Source of the DNA: Plasmodiophora brassicae
Taxonomy: Eukaryota; Endomyxa; Phytomyxea; Plasmodiophorida; Plasmodiophoridae
Length of the DNA stretch: 64,000 nucleotides
Assembly (NCBI GenBank): GCA_039704465.1
Contig: JASFAU010000002.1
Location: 1,116,001 to 1,180,000 of the forward strand
Reading direction: 5' to 3'
Part shown: piece by piece, positions 54,801 through 64,000 of the stretch
Layout: every line of letters begins with the position of its first letter
Position numbering within the stretch: position 1 is the stretch's first letter
Notes under the pieces: model-generated
Seen by the model: the letters and a program-made list of their open reading frames with translations, nothing else
Told to the model about the DNA's origin: nothing
Databases searched by the model: none
Program-made: the position numbers and the translations under genes

Positions 54801-55807
54801 TCATTGCTGGGCGTAGTAGGCGGGCTGTGGTTCAGGTCGTGGTTCCGCCTCTGCCATGCGCAGCTTGAGGAACTCGCCCGTCAGGCCGCTCATAGCCGCC
54901 TGGCGCGCCAGCCGACCCTACATGAACAGATGAAATCGGGAGTCTGCACGCCAGCATGCAACGGCTGACAGACCTGGAGTGACGCGCGGCGAAGTCGCTG
55001 CTCCTTGGCGTACTCGGGGTCGTACTTGTCGGAGTGAGGCAACTCGCGTTCGTCTTCGTCGTGGATGAATATGCAACGGGACCCGAACGGGCAGGCCCCT
55101 TCGGTATGGAACTTCTGGCATTTCTGCGTCTTGTACTTCTTCGGGCGCTCGACAGAGCGAAGCTCGGCGTCCCCATGCCTACGTGGACGTGTTAGAACAC
55201 CGTAATGAAGCGAACATTATCACGCTTACGCGAACTGGCAGCGAGCGCCGTATGGGCAGGTTCCGAGATCAGAGAACGTCCTGCAGAGTTCGGTCTTGAA
55301 GAGGCGAGCGGCGCGTTCTCCGTCGACCGATGACTTGGACGACTTGGAGGACGGCGATCCAGACTTGCCTTCGTTCGAGAGCTTCGGGTCGGTGTCCGAC
55401 CAGATACGGGGCGCCGTCGGGGCCCCTGCCGACGTGAACGACTTCTCGGTGAGCGTGTTGATGATGATCGGGGTGGACAGTCGACTAGGAGACAGCGGGT
55501 ATCGCAATGGTCCCGATTGCAGGCCCACGATGACAGCGTTGATTGATGATTGGCGTGGCACAGGACGGAGCTCGTGTGGACCATGGGCGAATAGGCATTT
55601 GGCCGCGTACGAGCACTGGCCCGTTGTTTCCCAGGATCGGCACATCTTGGTCTTGTACAGGTTCGGGTTCGCTGGTGGCGCGGTACGCGACGTTGGCGAT
55701 GTTAAGCCCGACGATGACTTGGACGACGGCGAGGAGAGGGCACTGCGGCTGGGGAAGCGCGACTTGGCGTCGTCGATGGACGTGTTGCTCAGGATCGGGG
55801 CGGGCAT
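54801..55807 (-). CDS. CCCH-type zinc-finger protein with three tandem fingers
   Basis: Three exons (55230-55807, 54974-55178, 54801-54917) give 299 residues. Three C-x8-C-x5-C-x3-H fingers are visible: YKTKMCRSWETTGQCSYAAK, FKTELCRTFSDLGTCPYGAR (its last His is supplied by the next exon), and YKTQKCQKFHTEGACPFGSR. Each is preceded by the (Y/F)KT(E/K) lead that marks TTP/TIS11-type RNA-binding fingers, which bind AU-rich elements and control mRNA decay. The N-terminus is Ser-rich and the C-terminus ends with a Pro/Tyr tail. Animal TTP has two fingers; three are common in protists. The intron falls inside finger 2. Confidence 0.93.
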
Positions 55808-56222
55808 GGTGGTGAAACGATGCTGCTGGCAACAATACAAGCCGGTGCGTGCAACCCTGGACTGGAGTTTGGCGAATGGCAATGACTCTAGAACATCACC
55901 GTCTCTCGAGAACCCCTGTATGACCGCACGAGGGTGGCACACGCCCGCGTTGGCACGCGCTTCGATGAACGTCTTTTATGAGTCATCGCCATCGGACGTC
56001 ACTCGGGGACCTCCTCACCAACGCCTCAATGACAGCGCACAGGTTCGAGGCAGCGCCACTAGCGGCGTCCCGCTCAATGGCGCGCCAAAGGTCGAGAACG
56101 GCTGTAGTTGTGCAAGGGCTTAGTGGGAAGCTTCACAGGAACAGCATATGAATGGGAAACACAGCAGCCGGACATCGTGATGTATTGCGATACGCTCGAA
56201 AGAGACAGTTTGCAGAGGCGGT
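55808..56222. other. Intergenic between CCCH gene and TOM40
   Basis: About 415 bases with no supported gene. It carries the 5' flank of the CCCH gene and the 3' flank of TOM40. Confidence 0.5.
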
Positions 56223-57552
56223 TTAACCGACGGAGACGCCGAACCCGAACTTGTACGTGTTGGCGAAGTGGTCGATCTCGCCGTTCACAGAGAACCTCAT
56301 CATCGGCGAGATCGTCTCGTCTAATGCGCCCGAGACAACACCGTTCGAGTCGATGGCGCCGCGAAACTGGGCCTGTCGTAGGGACCATTTGTAGCCGACC
56401 TTGGCCGTGCTCTCACGATTGTTCGGGTCAAACTTGAAATCGGACGCCAACGTTAGTCGTGGGGATACACGTCGCGTGTACGACAGGTTGAACGTGCCCT
56501 GGTCCAGGAGCGAGACGCAGAAGTTATCGCCCCCGCTCTTGTTGTCAAATCGTCCAACGTAACGACTGTGCAGCGAGTAGTCGGCAGGATGGAACAGGCA
56601 CTCAATACCTGGCACGAACAGGGACGTCAATTAACGTGTCAAGCAACAGCGCGCGTGCGTGCCGCATTTACCTGTGGACACCGTGCTGCTCAGCGATTGC
56701 AGGTAGGAGCCAACGACCATGCCGTCATGCGAGCATTTCAGGTTGGCACTGTAGTCGCTGCCAGAGTAGTCCATCTGCAAATGTTTTCGTCAGCAGCGGC
56801 TTACCGCGAAACGCATTCCTGGGCAGACCTCAACCAGCGCCATATCGAACTGACGCTTGGCTGCTGGGGCAACAGCAAACTGGACTTTCGACAAGAGCGA
56901 TGGCGTCCACTGGTGATGGTACCGCCCGTTCAGCATGCCGCTGGTGTCGAGTTGCGCCATGAGCGTGCAGTTGGTCATGTTCAGCTGCGTCGCGAACTCG
57001 TACGACGACCCACCCTGCAGGTGGGCCGGCCCGAGCCAGAGCAGGTGCGAATACGTCAGGCTCTTGTCCCGGGCGTTCACGACCGGCTTATGATATTCGA
57101 CGCGAACACCGTCGTACGTCGGCACACTCAGCACATCTGTCGCAATTGGAAACATTCACGTGTTCGCTGTGCCCAGATGGATTTCGAATATCACTCGACG
57201 ATACCTTGGTTCTCTTTGGTCAAATCGTCCATCTTGCCGGGGTTCGGCAGGGGCGTGGCCTGTAGCTGCGTACGACGAAGCTCCCGGGAGCGTCTGGCAC
57301 GTTCAGCGGCCGCCTCCTGGCGGGCAAGCTCGGCCAAGTCATCGGCGTTGCCCTTTCCTTGACGGGCAGACTCGGGCGATGCTCGCGGCTTCCTGTTCCG
57401 GGGGGCAACGTTAACCCAACATGAATAAACGGCGATGCCACGCGCGGCAATTACTCGACTGCAACGCGGTCTGTGCGGTCGACGGCGGCGTCGGCCGTGA
57501 TGCTGGGCGCCGTCCGGAACAACGACGCTACCGAATCGTACAACGATTCCAT
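56223..57552 (-). CDS. TOM40: Mitochondrial import channel TOM40
   Basis: A gene of at least five exons. The first (57455-57552, MESLYDSVASLFRTAPSITA) joins exon 57205-57392 through a 62-base intron to give a charged helix (ADDLAELARQEAAAERARR) and the NPGKMDDLTKENQ motif. The next exon starts at 57136 with DVLSVPTYDGVRVEYHK. The 19-strand barrel follows: LTYSHLLWLGPAHLQG, TLMAQLDTSGMLNGRYHHQW, YSLHSRYVGRFDN, FNLSYTRRVSPRLTLASDFK, VGYKWSLRQAQFRGAIDSNG and the final beta-signal YKFGFGVSVG. It is the pore of the TOM complex in the outer mitochondrial membrane. The beta-signal at the end is intact. Confidence 0.9.
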
Positions 57553-58039
57553 CGTCGGACGTTAACTGCAGTTTCTGCGACCCCGTACGGCGCTCGGCCC
57601 ACGCACTCCGCCAAAACTGCCCCACTTGGAGGTCACTCCAAGGTCCCACCCACATTGGCTACATATGTACATAGGCAGCGAGCGTCTACCGTACCTACAT
57701 CCGGAACGGACGGCCGGTCTCCGGGCGAAACGTTTCCAGCCCTCCCATCATGCACTGTTTGGGACCAGCTGGCGTCGTCGACTCATCAGACAGCGGCACA
57801 CTGCGGTCACTCCTGGGGGCGTGCGTGTACAACGACACACTCCCGGGGGCAGGCCTTGTGTGTTGGCGTTCAAACGGTCCAGAGTTGGTGGAAGCCCTGT
57901 TAAACGTGGCTCTTTGTCATACCGACGGTGTGCCTCATGGTTGACGATGTCGCCGCATTGGATGGTTGTGGCAGCGCAGGAGGCGGCCGCAGGTCCGCAC
58001 GCCGTGACCGACGGCATTGCGTTGGAGTGGCTGACGACG
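57553..58039. other. Intergenic between TOM40 and Acinus-like gene
   Basis: About 490 bases between divergent starts. The Acinus-like frame is open upstream to 57626 but has few credible starts; this stretch probably holds both promoters. Confidence 0.4.
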
Positions 58040-59326
58040 ATGTCGGGACGAAGGACGCGCGCGGCGACGGAGAAGTCGGATACAGACGAACCGGCGACGC
58101 CGCGTCGTGGGCGAACGCGAGCGGCGGATGTGTCGACTCCGGGCGGCAGCGAGACCGATGTGGGGACGCCGATCCCCGGCGACCTCGGCAAGCTGAAGGT
58201 GAAGGAGCTGCAGGCCAAGTTAATCGAGATGGGGTTGGATTCCAAAGGGCGTAAGGCGGAGCTTGTCGCCCGTTTGCAGGCAGCACTAGACGCTGCCGCC
58301 CAGGCCGACGGAAACGAAGCGGACCAGGAGCTGGAGGCGAAACCCGACGAGCCTGAACAGGGATCGGAGGCGAAACCCGAAGAAGAAGTGCCGCAACTGG
58401 AAGTCAAAGCGATGTCATCCCTCGATGAGCGCTCGCATTCTCCGTCGAGGTCGCCCACCCGCCAGCCTGAAGCGGACGGGCAGGTGTCACCGCGAAAGTC
58501 TCCTAGCCCGAAACGATCACTGGAAGCGCCCTCGCGGAAATCTCCATCACGAAGCAGATCACCTGCACGCAAACGAGAACCATCACCTTCTCCCGCGGGT
58601 GCTCTGCTGGCTTCTTCACCGAAGCGCTCCCCATCACCGGCAGAAGCGCCTGTCTCCCAACCGGCCCCCGAGCCCGAGCCTGCCTCCGAGGCGATGCCTG
58701 TGGAGAAACCAGAAGGCCCTTCACTGGCGCGTTCCAGGAGCCGATCCCCTAGGTCGAGATCGAGGTCGCCGGTTGTGAAGATCACAGACACACATCGGCG
58801 CAGTCGCTCGCCGAGTGCCGAGCGTGCCAAGAAACACCGACGCCGTGATGGGGATGAGGAATCGTCCGCGTCCGAGGAAGAAGCACGTCCGCGTTCGCCG
58901 CCGGGTTCGCCTCCGGCAGCGACGTTCACCATCCGCATCGACAACCTCGTCAGACCACTTCGTGTCGATGACGTCCGTGCGCTCCTGGAGAAGTTCGGCA
59001 CCATTGTAGCGCTGTCGATGGACAAGAAGAGGACGCACGCGTTGGCGAAGTTCGAATCACGATCCGAGGCAGCGGCTGCGTTACGTGCCTTGCAGGGGAC
59101 CGTGTTCCAACCTGAGAGCAACAAGACATTGGCAGTCACGTTCACCGACGCTGAGCCGTCTGCTGATGAGAGCACCGCCATGGTGATTGACAATGGCGGT
59201 AGTGCTGCGCCCGCTGCCAGCAACGCTGCCATCCCGCCGCCTGCGACAGACACGGGTGCACTCGACACGCTCTTCAAGAAGACGAAGGCAATGCCCCCAA
59301 TTTTCTGGTTGGCCCGCTCCAAGTAA
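58040..59326 (+). CDS. Acinus-like SAP/RRM splicing protein
   Basis: An intronless frame of 428 residues. ATG 58040 (MSGRRTRAATEKSD) is chosen; an in-frame ATG exists about 100 bases upstream. Residues about 50-85 are a SAP domain (LGKLKVKELQAKLIEMGLDS). A long Ser/Arg/Pro region with many SPxRS motifs follows. An RRM (residues about 295-365) reads TFTIRIDNLVRPL, VRALLEKFGTIVALSMDKKR and HALAKFESRSEAAAALRALQ. The end carries the RSB motif LDTLFKKTKAMPPIFWL, which binds RNPS1-SAP18 in the ASAP complex. Together these define Acinus, an exon-junction-complex accessory factor. It is the third splicing component in this window. Confidence 0.9.
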   Translation: MSGRRTRAATEKSDTDEPATPRRGRTRAADVSTPGGSETDVGTPIPGDLGKLKVKELQAKLIEMGLDSKGRKAELVARLQAALDAAAQADGNEADQELEAKPDEPEQGSEAKPEEEVPQLEVKAMSSLDERSHSPSRSPTRQPEADGQVSPRKSPSPKRSLEAPSRKSPSRSRSPARKREPSPSPAGALLASSPKRSPSPAEAPVSQPAPEPEPASEAMPVEKPEGPSLARSRSRSPRSRSRSPVVKITDTHRRSRSPSAERAKKHRRRDGDEESSASEEEARPRSPPGSPPAATFTIRIDNLVRPLRVDDVRALLEKFGTIVALSMDKKRTHALAKFESRSEAAAALRALQGTVFQPESNKTLAVTFTDAEPSADESTAMVIDNGGSAAPAASNAAIPPPATDTGALDTLFKKTKAMPPIFWLARSK

Positions 59327-59379
59327 CGGTTTAGTACAATGGCACTGGATTCAAGATATTGACGAGCGCTGGTGATCTG

Positions 59380-59724
59380 TTATTCGCTCGTGCCATGCTT
59401 ACCTGGAAGGCACGGTTCCGCCGCGCCATGTCGAACGATAGCGAACAGAACTGGGCGGTACGTAAACCTGTTGGGCAATGTGCAGGAGAGGGCATGCGGC
59501 AATGACGTTCGATGGCCGCCCTGGTAGGTATTCCAGTACACGTTGTTCGCGACCGGATGGCTCATCGCCCAGCCTCCACTGCGGTAAGTCGGTGTCAGAT
59601 CTATCTCCCCGCTCGCGAACAGAGTTGCAATTACAGTCCATCGACGAAGCCAACGAGTGGCGTCGTGGGAACACTGCTCCTGGCCCAGTATCCAGGGTCG
59701 TGCACGGGAGATGGCCGTCGTCAT
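59380..59724 (-). CDS. Short hypothetical ORF (114 aa)
   Basis: A frame from ATG 59724 reads MTTAISRARPWILGQ, then DLTPTYRSGGWAMSHPVANN and ends GKHGTSE. A second minus-strand frame over the same bases is also open (ACPLLHIAQQVYVPP), so it is unclear which, if either, is coding. An intron boundary near 59468 is possible. No family is recognised. Otherwise the 427 bases after the Acinus-like gene are empty. Confidence 0.2.
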   Translation of the reverse strand: MTTAISRARPWILGQEQCSHDATRWLRRWTVIATLFASGEIDLTPTYRSGGWAMSHPVANNVYWNTYQGGHRTSLPHALSCTLPNRFTYRPVLFAIVRHGAAEPCLPGKHGTSE

Positions 59725-59753
59725 TGATGACAATGCTAATGTATTTTGATCGA

Positions 59754-62339
59754 TCAGTAGGAGCGCGCATACGACTCCTCGCCAGACCCGTACGACTTCG
59801 ATGATGCGTACGATGACCCATTATCGTTGCTGGGCGATTTGCTGGGTGACGCCTCTGATGAGTACGAACGAGGTGCGGGAGCAGGTGGGGGACCGTACTC
59901 CTTGGACGTTGCTGGCAGCGGAGAGGACGACGATTCATAGCTGCTCTTCTCGGGCGACTTGCTGTATCCGCCCGACGACTCTTCCTTTGGCGAGTACGAG
60001 CGCGGTGCGGGTGTTGGCTCAGGCTGGTACGACGGCTTTGGAGTCGGGACCGGCGTTGGCGCCTTCGCATACGGTTTCGGCGTCGTCGGAGCGGGCGTTG
60101 GCGCCTTTGTGTATGGTGCCGGAGTCGGCGCTGGAGTCGGCTCCTTCGTGTAGGGCTTCGGTGTCGGCGCAGGTGTCGGCTTTGGCGTGGGAGCCTTCGT
60201 GTAGGGCGCGGGGGTCGGCTTCGGTGTAGGAGCCTTTGTGTAGGGCTTCGGCGTCGGTGCGGGCGTTGGCGCCGGCGTTGGCTCAGGGGTCGGCTTTGGA
60301 GTCGGCGCCTTGGTGTACGGTTTCGGCGTCGGTGCGGGTGTTGGCTTCGGTGTCGGCGCCTTGGTGTATGGTTTCGGCGTCGGTGCGGGCGTTGGCTCCG
60401 GTGTCGGCTTCGGTGTCGGCGCCGGGGTCGGCTTTGGAGTTGGCGCCTTGGTATATGGTTTCGGCGTCGGCGCAGGTGTTGGCTCTGGAGTTGGTTTCGG
60501 TGTCGGCGCCGGGGTCGGCTTTGGTGTTGGCGCCTTGGTGTATGGTTTCGGCGTCGGTGCGGGCGTTGGCTCCGGTGTCGGCTTCGGTGTCGGCGCCGGG
60601 GTCGGCTTTGGAGTCGGCGCCTTGGTGTATGGTTTCGGCGTCGGCGCGGGTGTTGGCTCCGGTGTCGGCTTCGGTGTCGGTGCCGGGGTCGGCTTTGGAG
60701 TTGGCGCCTTGGTGTATGGTTTCGGCGTCGGTGCGGGCGTTGGCTCTGGGGTTGGCTTCGGTGTCGGCGCCGGGGTCGGCTTTGGTGTTGGCGCCTTCGT
60801 GTACGGTTTCGGCGTCGGTACGGGCGTAGGTTCTGGGGTTGGCTTCGGGGTCGGCGACGGCGTTGGCTTTGGAGTCGGTGTCGGTGTCGGCCTTGGAGTC
60901 GGTGCCGGTGTCGGCCTTGGAGTCGGCGCCTTCGTGTACGGCTTCGGCGTCGGAGCCGGGGTTGGCTCTAGGGTTGGCTTCGGTGTTGGCGCCGGCGTTG
61001 GCTCTGGAGTCGGCGCCTTCGTGTACGGTTTCGGCGTTGGAGCCGGCGTTGGCTCTGGAGTCGGGGCCTGTGTTGGCGCGTTGGTATCCGGCTTCGGTGT
61101 TGGTGCCAGTGTTGGCGCCGGTGTCGGAGCGGGAGTCGGAGCCATGGTGCTTGGCTTCGGTGTCGGCGCTGGTGTCGGCTTTGGAGTCGGAGCCGACGTG
61201 TAAGGTGCCGGTGACGGTTCGGGGGTCGGAGCAGGAGTAGGGCACGGCGTCTCAGATATTGGCTCGGGCGTCGGAGCCGCCGTGGACAGCTTCGGTGTCG
61301 GCACGTCAAGCGCTGGAGACATCGTCGAGTTCGACGTCGGCGCGGGAACCGGAGCCGGGGTTGCCACTGAAGTCGGAGCTGACGTATTGGTGTTCAGCGC
61401 CGGCTCCGGGGTCGGAGCAGACGAGTTCGCCGCTGTCGTCGGTGCTGGAGTTGGTGCAACCGTCGGCTTCGTTGTCGGGGCCGTCGTGTTCGTCATCGTA
61501 GTCGGTTCCGGAGTCGAAGGAGACGGTGTCGTCGTTGACGCTGGGGCCGGCCCCGGTGTCATCTTCTGCGTCGTGGGTGCAGGTGTCGGCTCAGGGGTAG
61601 GCGCAGCCGATGTCGACATTGGTGTTGGCCCGGGCGTCGGCGTTGATGTGGACGTTGTCGGAACGGGAGAGGGTTCAGGCGTTCGTTCCGGAGCTGGTGT
61701 CGGCGCCGGTGTATCATCGCAATCCTCTGGGTTAGGCGTCGGTGCCGGCGTCGGCCCATTGCTTTCCGTCGCGGGAGTTGGAGTCGCACCTGTCGGTGCT
61801 GAACTCGGCAGTGGCGCGGGCGCTGGTGTTGGCCCAGTCGTCGGCCTCGGCGTGGCAACCTCGTCGTACGGTTTCGGGGTAGGCTCTGGTGACGGCGTCG
61901 GCAGAGGACTTGGGGCCCTGGTTGGCGACGCTGTCGGTTCCGACGTTGACATTGTGGTTGGCGTTGACGATCGGGTGTAGTCCATCGGCGTCGGTGCAGA
62001 CGTCGATGGCTCCGGTATCGGCCCAGACGAGGATGACTTCCAGGTTGGCGCAGGCACCGGTGATTCCCGTTCTGGAGCGTACGACGTCGATGGAGTCGGT
62101 GTCGAGTCGGCGGCGTAGGTCGACGACTTGGAGGGTGCCCAGGTTGACAGTTCGCTGCTGACGTCAGACGTGCCGGGCAGAGCCGAATACTCAGCGTTCG
62201 TCGTCACCGTATCCGGTTCGTTCGACGATAACGGGCCATATCCGCCCTCGTCCGAGGCGGATAGCACCGACGTGTCGCTGGTGGCGTGCACGACGGCGCC
62301 TGCTACGAGCGTGATAATTAGGAACGCACGAGCGCTCAT
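59754..62339 (-). CDS. Secreted Pro/Thr-rich repeat protein (861 aa)
   Basis: An intronless frame from ATG 62339. [20 protein letters not shown] is a signal peptide. About 100 Ser/Thr-rich residues are followed by some 650 residues of P-T-P-x-P units ([15 protein letters not shown]). The middle is a strict 29-residue repeat with [20 protein letters not shown] at its core (see the repeat feature). The C-terminal 90 residues are Ser/Tyr-rich ([27 protein letters not shown]). There is no GPI-type tail or transmembrane helix. Such extended, O-glycosylation-prone chains occur in extensin-like wall or mucin-like surface proteins. A longer open frame upstream to 62459 lacks an ATG. Confidence 0.8.
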   Translation of the reverse strand: MSARAFLIITLVAGAVVHATSDTSVLSASDEGGYGPLSSNEPDTVTTNAEYSALPGTSDVSSELSTWAPSKSSTYAADSTPTPSTSYAPERESPVPAPTWKSSSSGPIPEPSTSAPTPMDYTRSSTPTTMSTSEPTASPTRAPSPLPTPSPEPTPKPYDEVATPRPTTGPTPAPAPLPSSAPTGATPTPATESNGPTPAPTPNPEDCDDTPAPTPAPERTPEPSPVPTTSTSTPTPGPTPMSTSAAPTPEPTPAPTTQKMTPGPAPASTTTPSPSTPEPTTMTNTTAPTTKPTVAPTPAPTTAANSSAPTPEPALNTNTSAPTSVATPAPVPAPTSNSTMSPALDVPTPKLSTAAPTPEPISETPCPTPAPTPEPSPAPYTSAPTPKPTPAPTPKPSTMAPTPAPTPAPTLAPTPKPDTNAPTQAPTPEPTPAPTPKPYTKAPTPEPTPAPTPKPTLEPTPAPTPKPYTKAPTPRPTPAPTPRPTPTPTPKPTPSPTPKPTPEPTPVPTPKPYTKAPTPKPTPAPTPKPTPEPTPAPTPKPYTKAPTPKPTPAPTPKPTPEPTPAPTPKPYTKAPTPKPTPAPTPKPTPEPTPAPTPKPYTKAPTPKPTPAPTPKPTPEPTPAPTPKPYTKAPTPKPTPAPTPKPTPEPTPAPTPKPYTKAPTPKPTPAPTPKPYTKAPTPKPTPEPTPAPTPAPTPKPYTKAPTPKPTPAPYTKAPTPKPTPAPTPKPYTKEPTPAPTPAPYTKAPTPAPTTPKPYAKAPTPVPTPKPSYQPEPTPAPRSYSPKEESSGGYSKSPEKSSYESSSSPLPATSKEYGPPPAPAPRSYSSEASPSKSPSNDNGSSYASSKSYGSGEESYARSY
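59990..61260 (-). repeat. Pro/Thr coding repeat array (87-bp units in the core)
   Basis: The DNA alternates 6-base P-T/P-x units. Between about 60240 and 60860 they are organised into 87-base (29-codon) units, recognisable by the Tyr codon of KPYTKAP. Neighbouring units are nearly identical, and outer units drift into shorter or mixed periods. Length variation between strains would be expected. Confidence 0.85.
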
Positions 62340-62671
62340 GTTCAAACGTGGGACGCTTTCCCAGATCGATACCTTAGATGGTAATGAAGATTCGGTGCCT
62401 AGGTAGACTTGACACGACGTTGACGCCGACTGGGACGATGTTGACTCAAGCAGTCGCAAGTCAACACGACCCTGTCTCGCTTAACGTCTGGCACCATCGC
62501 AACACTCTGTATTCACGTCTCGGTTTTGCGTCTGTCGGATCCTGGACACCGCCTACATACATCATGGAGGTACACCGAAACGATCCGACGTGATCAGGCC
62601 CACGGTGGACATCGGGCGTCGACGGGTCGCCGATGCCTGAGGAGCGCCTTTGAAACGAAGGCCCTTGACCG
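62340..62671. other. Divergent intergenic region
   Basis: About 330 bases between the starts of the Pro/Thr-rich gene and the coiled-coil gene. No coding frame is supported; promoters are assumed. Confidence 0.4.
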
Positions 62672-63541
62672 ATGGCAACAGCGTTACGTCGTGTGAACGC
62701 AACGATCGATGCGAACAGGAGAAGCGGGACGAACGCGACTAGGGCGACCCGCCCGGAGACGTCGCTGGGCGACATCGAGAGCATGCTGGATGAAATGCGA
62801 AAGTATTCGTCGCGAACGGTGGCCCAGTCGTCACCTGGAGCGATCCATCGGCATGCGTCCCCAGTGCCGGCCACATCTCGACCAGCCGGCGCCCGACTGT
62901 CCGACGTCCAGGAACAGCTGACCAAAGAGCTGGAGATGAGGCTAGAAGCCCAACGTGCACTGGCGAACGCGCAACGAGAGCACCGTAGTGAGATGGCCAG
63001 GCTGAACGACCTTCTGCAACGGAACGCAAAGGAGTTACGTCGGTGCCAAGAGAGCGAGCGCGACGCTCGAGCGTCCTGCATGTCGTTGAGCGCGCGCCTG
63101 CAGAAGCTGGAGATTGATGAGAAACAGAGCGAGCGGCGATCAAAGGAGCACCGCAGGCAGTTCAAGCAGACGTACGAGTACGCGAGCCAGTGTTCGTCGC
63201 TGTTGAAGCAGTCGAACGCGCAGCTGGTGAAAGCGAGGAGAAGGATCCAGGTGCTGGAAGAGCATGTGGTCGCTAGTCGGACGGAGCGGGCACGGGAGGA
63301 GACGCGCGCACAGCAGCGGGAGACGATGCTGTCGGAGACGATCGTCAGGCTGGAGGATCAGCTGGGCGAATCCGTCCGGAAGAACGCCAAGCTGCAGGAC
63401 AGGGTTGACGACCTGGAGCGCGCCCTGGCCATGAACGAGAACAAGCTCAAGGAGCAGAGCGAGAAGTTCAGGGAGAGCGTCATGGAGATCCGGGCCGTCT
63501 ACGCCAACAGTTGCAAAGGCGGGCCAGTAGACCAAACATAA
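62672..63541 (+). CDS. Coiled-coil protein, unrecognised
   Basis: An intronless frame of 289 residues. The first about 85 residues are polar and basic; the region after residue 87 is a near-continuous coiled coil (EQLTKELEMRLEAQRALANA, ARLNDLLQRNAKELRRCQES, KARRRIQVLEEHVVAS, LQDRVDDLERALAMNENKLK). There is no signal peptide or membrane helix. A structural or centrosomal/flagellar role would fit but cannot be shown. It is convergent with PRPF31, 47 bases apart. Confidence 0.75.
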   Translation: MATALRRVNATIDANRRSGTNATRATRPETSLGDIESMLDEMRKYSSRTVAQSSPGAIHRHASPVPATSRPAGARLSDVQEQLTKELEMRLEAQRALANAQREHRSEMARLNDLLQRNAKELRRCQESERDARASCMSLSARLQKLEIDEKQSERRSKEHRRQFKQTYEYASQCSSLLKQSNAQLVKARRRIQVLEEHVVASRTERAREETRAQQRETMLSETIVRLEDQLGESVRKNAKLQDRVDDLERALAMNENKLKEQSEKFRESVMEIRAVYANSCKGGPVDQT

Positions 63542-63588
63542 ACTATCGGTAGAGCGATACTTGCCTGGCGCGTTCACAGCGCTGTTAA

Positions 63589-64000
63589 TTATTGTTTCGG
63601 CTCGGGTGCCGGTGTCGGAGCAACCTGCTTGAAACCAGCAGCAGAGCTGAAATACTTCTCATTGATCGCCTTCAGTTTCGCCGCCTGTTCCTCAGCTGCA
63701 TTCGGGTTGACGAGTTCGAGGCCTTGAACGGGGGTGAACGCCAACGACGTGCTGAACCCAGACACAGTTCCCCCGGCGCCGCCGAACCTGCTCTTGAACT
63801 TGTTCTTCTGAGCAACCGCCTTCCCAAGCTTCTGCGTATCCTTTGTTTGAAGGCGAACCCGGCCGGACCCTGGCGCGTTAATCATGCCCAGCTCCATACC
63901 GTCATACGATTCGGCCTCTTCTGTGCCAAATGCCTACAGCGCCACGTCAGATTGCGATAGCGTCGACGCCATCGGCAGATGTACCATTCGGTTCTTCTGC
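63589..64000 (-). CDS. PRPF31: U4/U6 snRNP protein PRPF31, 3' end only
   Basis: Two exons are present: the last (63589-63933) and part of the one before (from 63985 to beyond the window), with a 51-base intron. Joined, they read KNRMAFGTEEAESYDGMELG, then GSGRVRLQTKDTQKLGKAVA and the family's closing block STSLAFTPVQGLELVNPNAA with KLKAINEKYFSSAAGFKQV. PRPF31 bridges U4/U6 and U5 in the tri-snRNP. The short Pro/Lys tail after it is unusual but harmless. The NOP domain lies beyond the window. Confidence 0.9.

Noticed and set aside
59399..60070. Minus-strand Arg-rich frame of 223 codons
   Set aside because: It partly overlaps the end of the Pro/Thr-rich gene in another frame. Only the short stretch near 59400-59720 remains ambiguous.
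60310..61203. Plus-strand open frame of 297 codons rich in Gly and Val
   Set aside because: It is the complement of the Pro/Thr repeat codons. No signal peptide or start context supports it, and the minus-strand frame has a proper secretion signal.
1..64000. Search for CRISPR arrays, rRNA, tRNA, riboswitches and prokaryotic operons
   Set aside because: None was seen. Introns, exon structure and gene content are eukaryotic, and the only regular repeats are within coding genes.

Overview
The window is nuclear DNA of a compact eukaryotic microbe. Nearly every gene carries GT-AG introns, and the ones I could place by hand are mostly 50-65 bases long, including exons as short as 15, 16 and 23 bases. 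Genes lie on both strands, often under 100 bases apart. The gene set is a flagellated protist's: ciliary genes (TMEM107, IFT56), class C (GABA-B-type) receptors, chitin-binding and glucan-modifying secreted proteins, a P4 flippase, a formin and standard spliceosome, ribosome and ESCRT genes. This resembles a plasmodiophorid-like rhizarian. That lineage is an inference; nothing here proves it. No viral, prokaryotic, CRISPR or intact transposon feature was seen. Layout. 1-5.2 kb: two tandem copies of a class C GPCR-like receptor on the minus strand (the first cut by the window edge), with an RGS-like scrap between them. 5.5-14.2 kb: housekeeping genes (SmF, a short-chain dehydrogenase, TMEM107, RPL35, an ARM-repeat/PH-like protein, two unidentified membrane proteins and a Maf-family nucleotide pyrophosphatase). 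14.2-25 kb: a region rich in secreted proteins (a tandem-repeat protein with EF-hand-like loops, a GPI-type CBM18 chitin-binding protein, a GPI-type GH16 glucanase/transglycosylase and a low-complexity secreted protein) around a large CLU/TPR protein. From about 18 to 25.5 kb the DNA is visibly more GC-rich. A decayed LINE-like fragment sits near 14.8 kb. 25.2-44 kb: TRAPPC6, SIN3, a formin, a zinc-finger/ubiquitin-like protein, IFT56, an MFS carrier, a KA1-like/ARM protein, NOP14 and VPS36. 44-64 kb: a hypothetical protein, a choline-transporter-like protein, a P4-ATPase divergent from a CaMKK-like kinase, a three-finger CCCH protein, TOM40, an Acinus-like SAP/RRM protein, an 861-residue Pro/Thr-repeat secreted protein, a coiled-coil protein and the 3' end of PRPF31. 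Functionally the window mixes core machinery (splicing: SmF, Acinus, PRPF31; ribosome: RPL35, NOP14; traffic: TRAPPC6, VPS36, flippase; mitochondrial import: TOM40; cilium: TMEM107, IFT56) with surface and wall proteins that probably meet the environment or host. Exon joins were worked out by eye from splice sites, reading frame and family conservation. I found no clearly new multi-gene system. The best leads are the receptor pair, the EF-loop repeat protein, the secreted-protein neighbourhood and several conserved-looking orphan genes.
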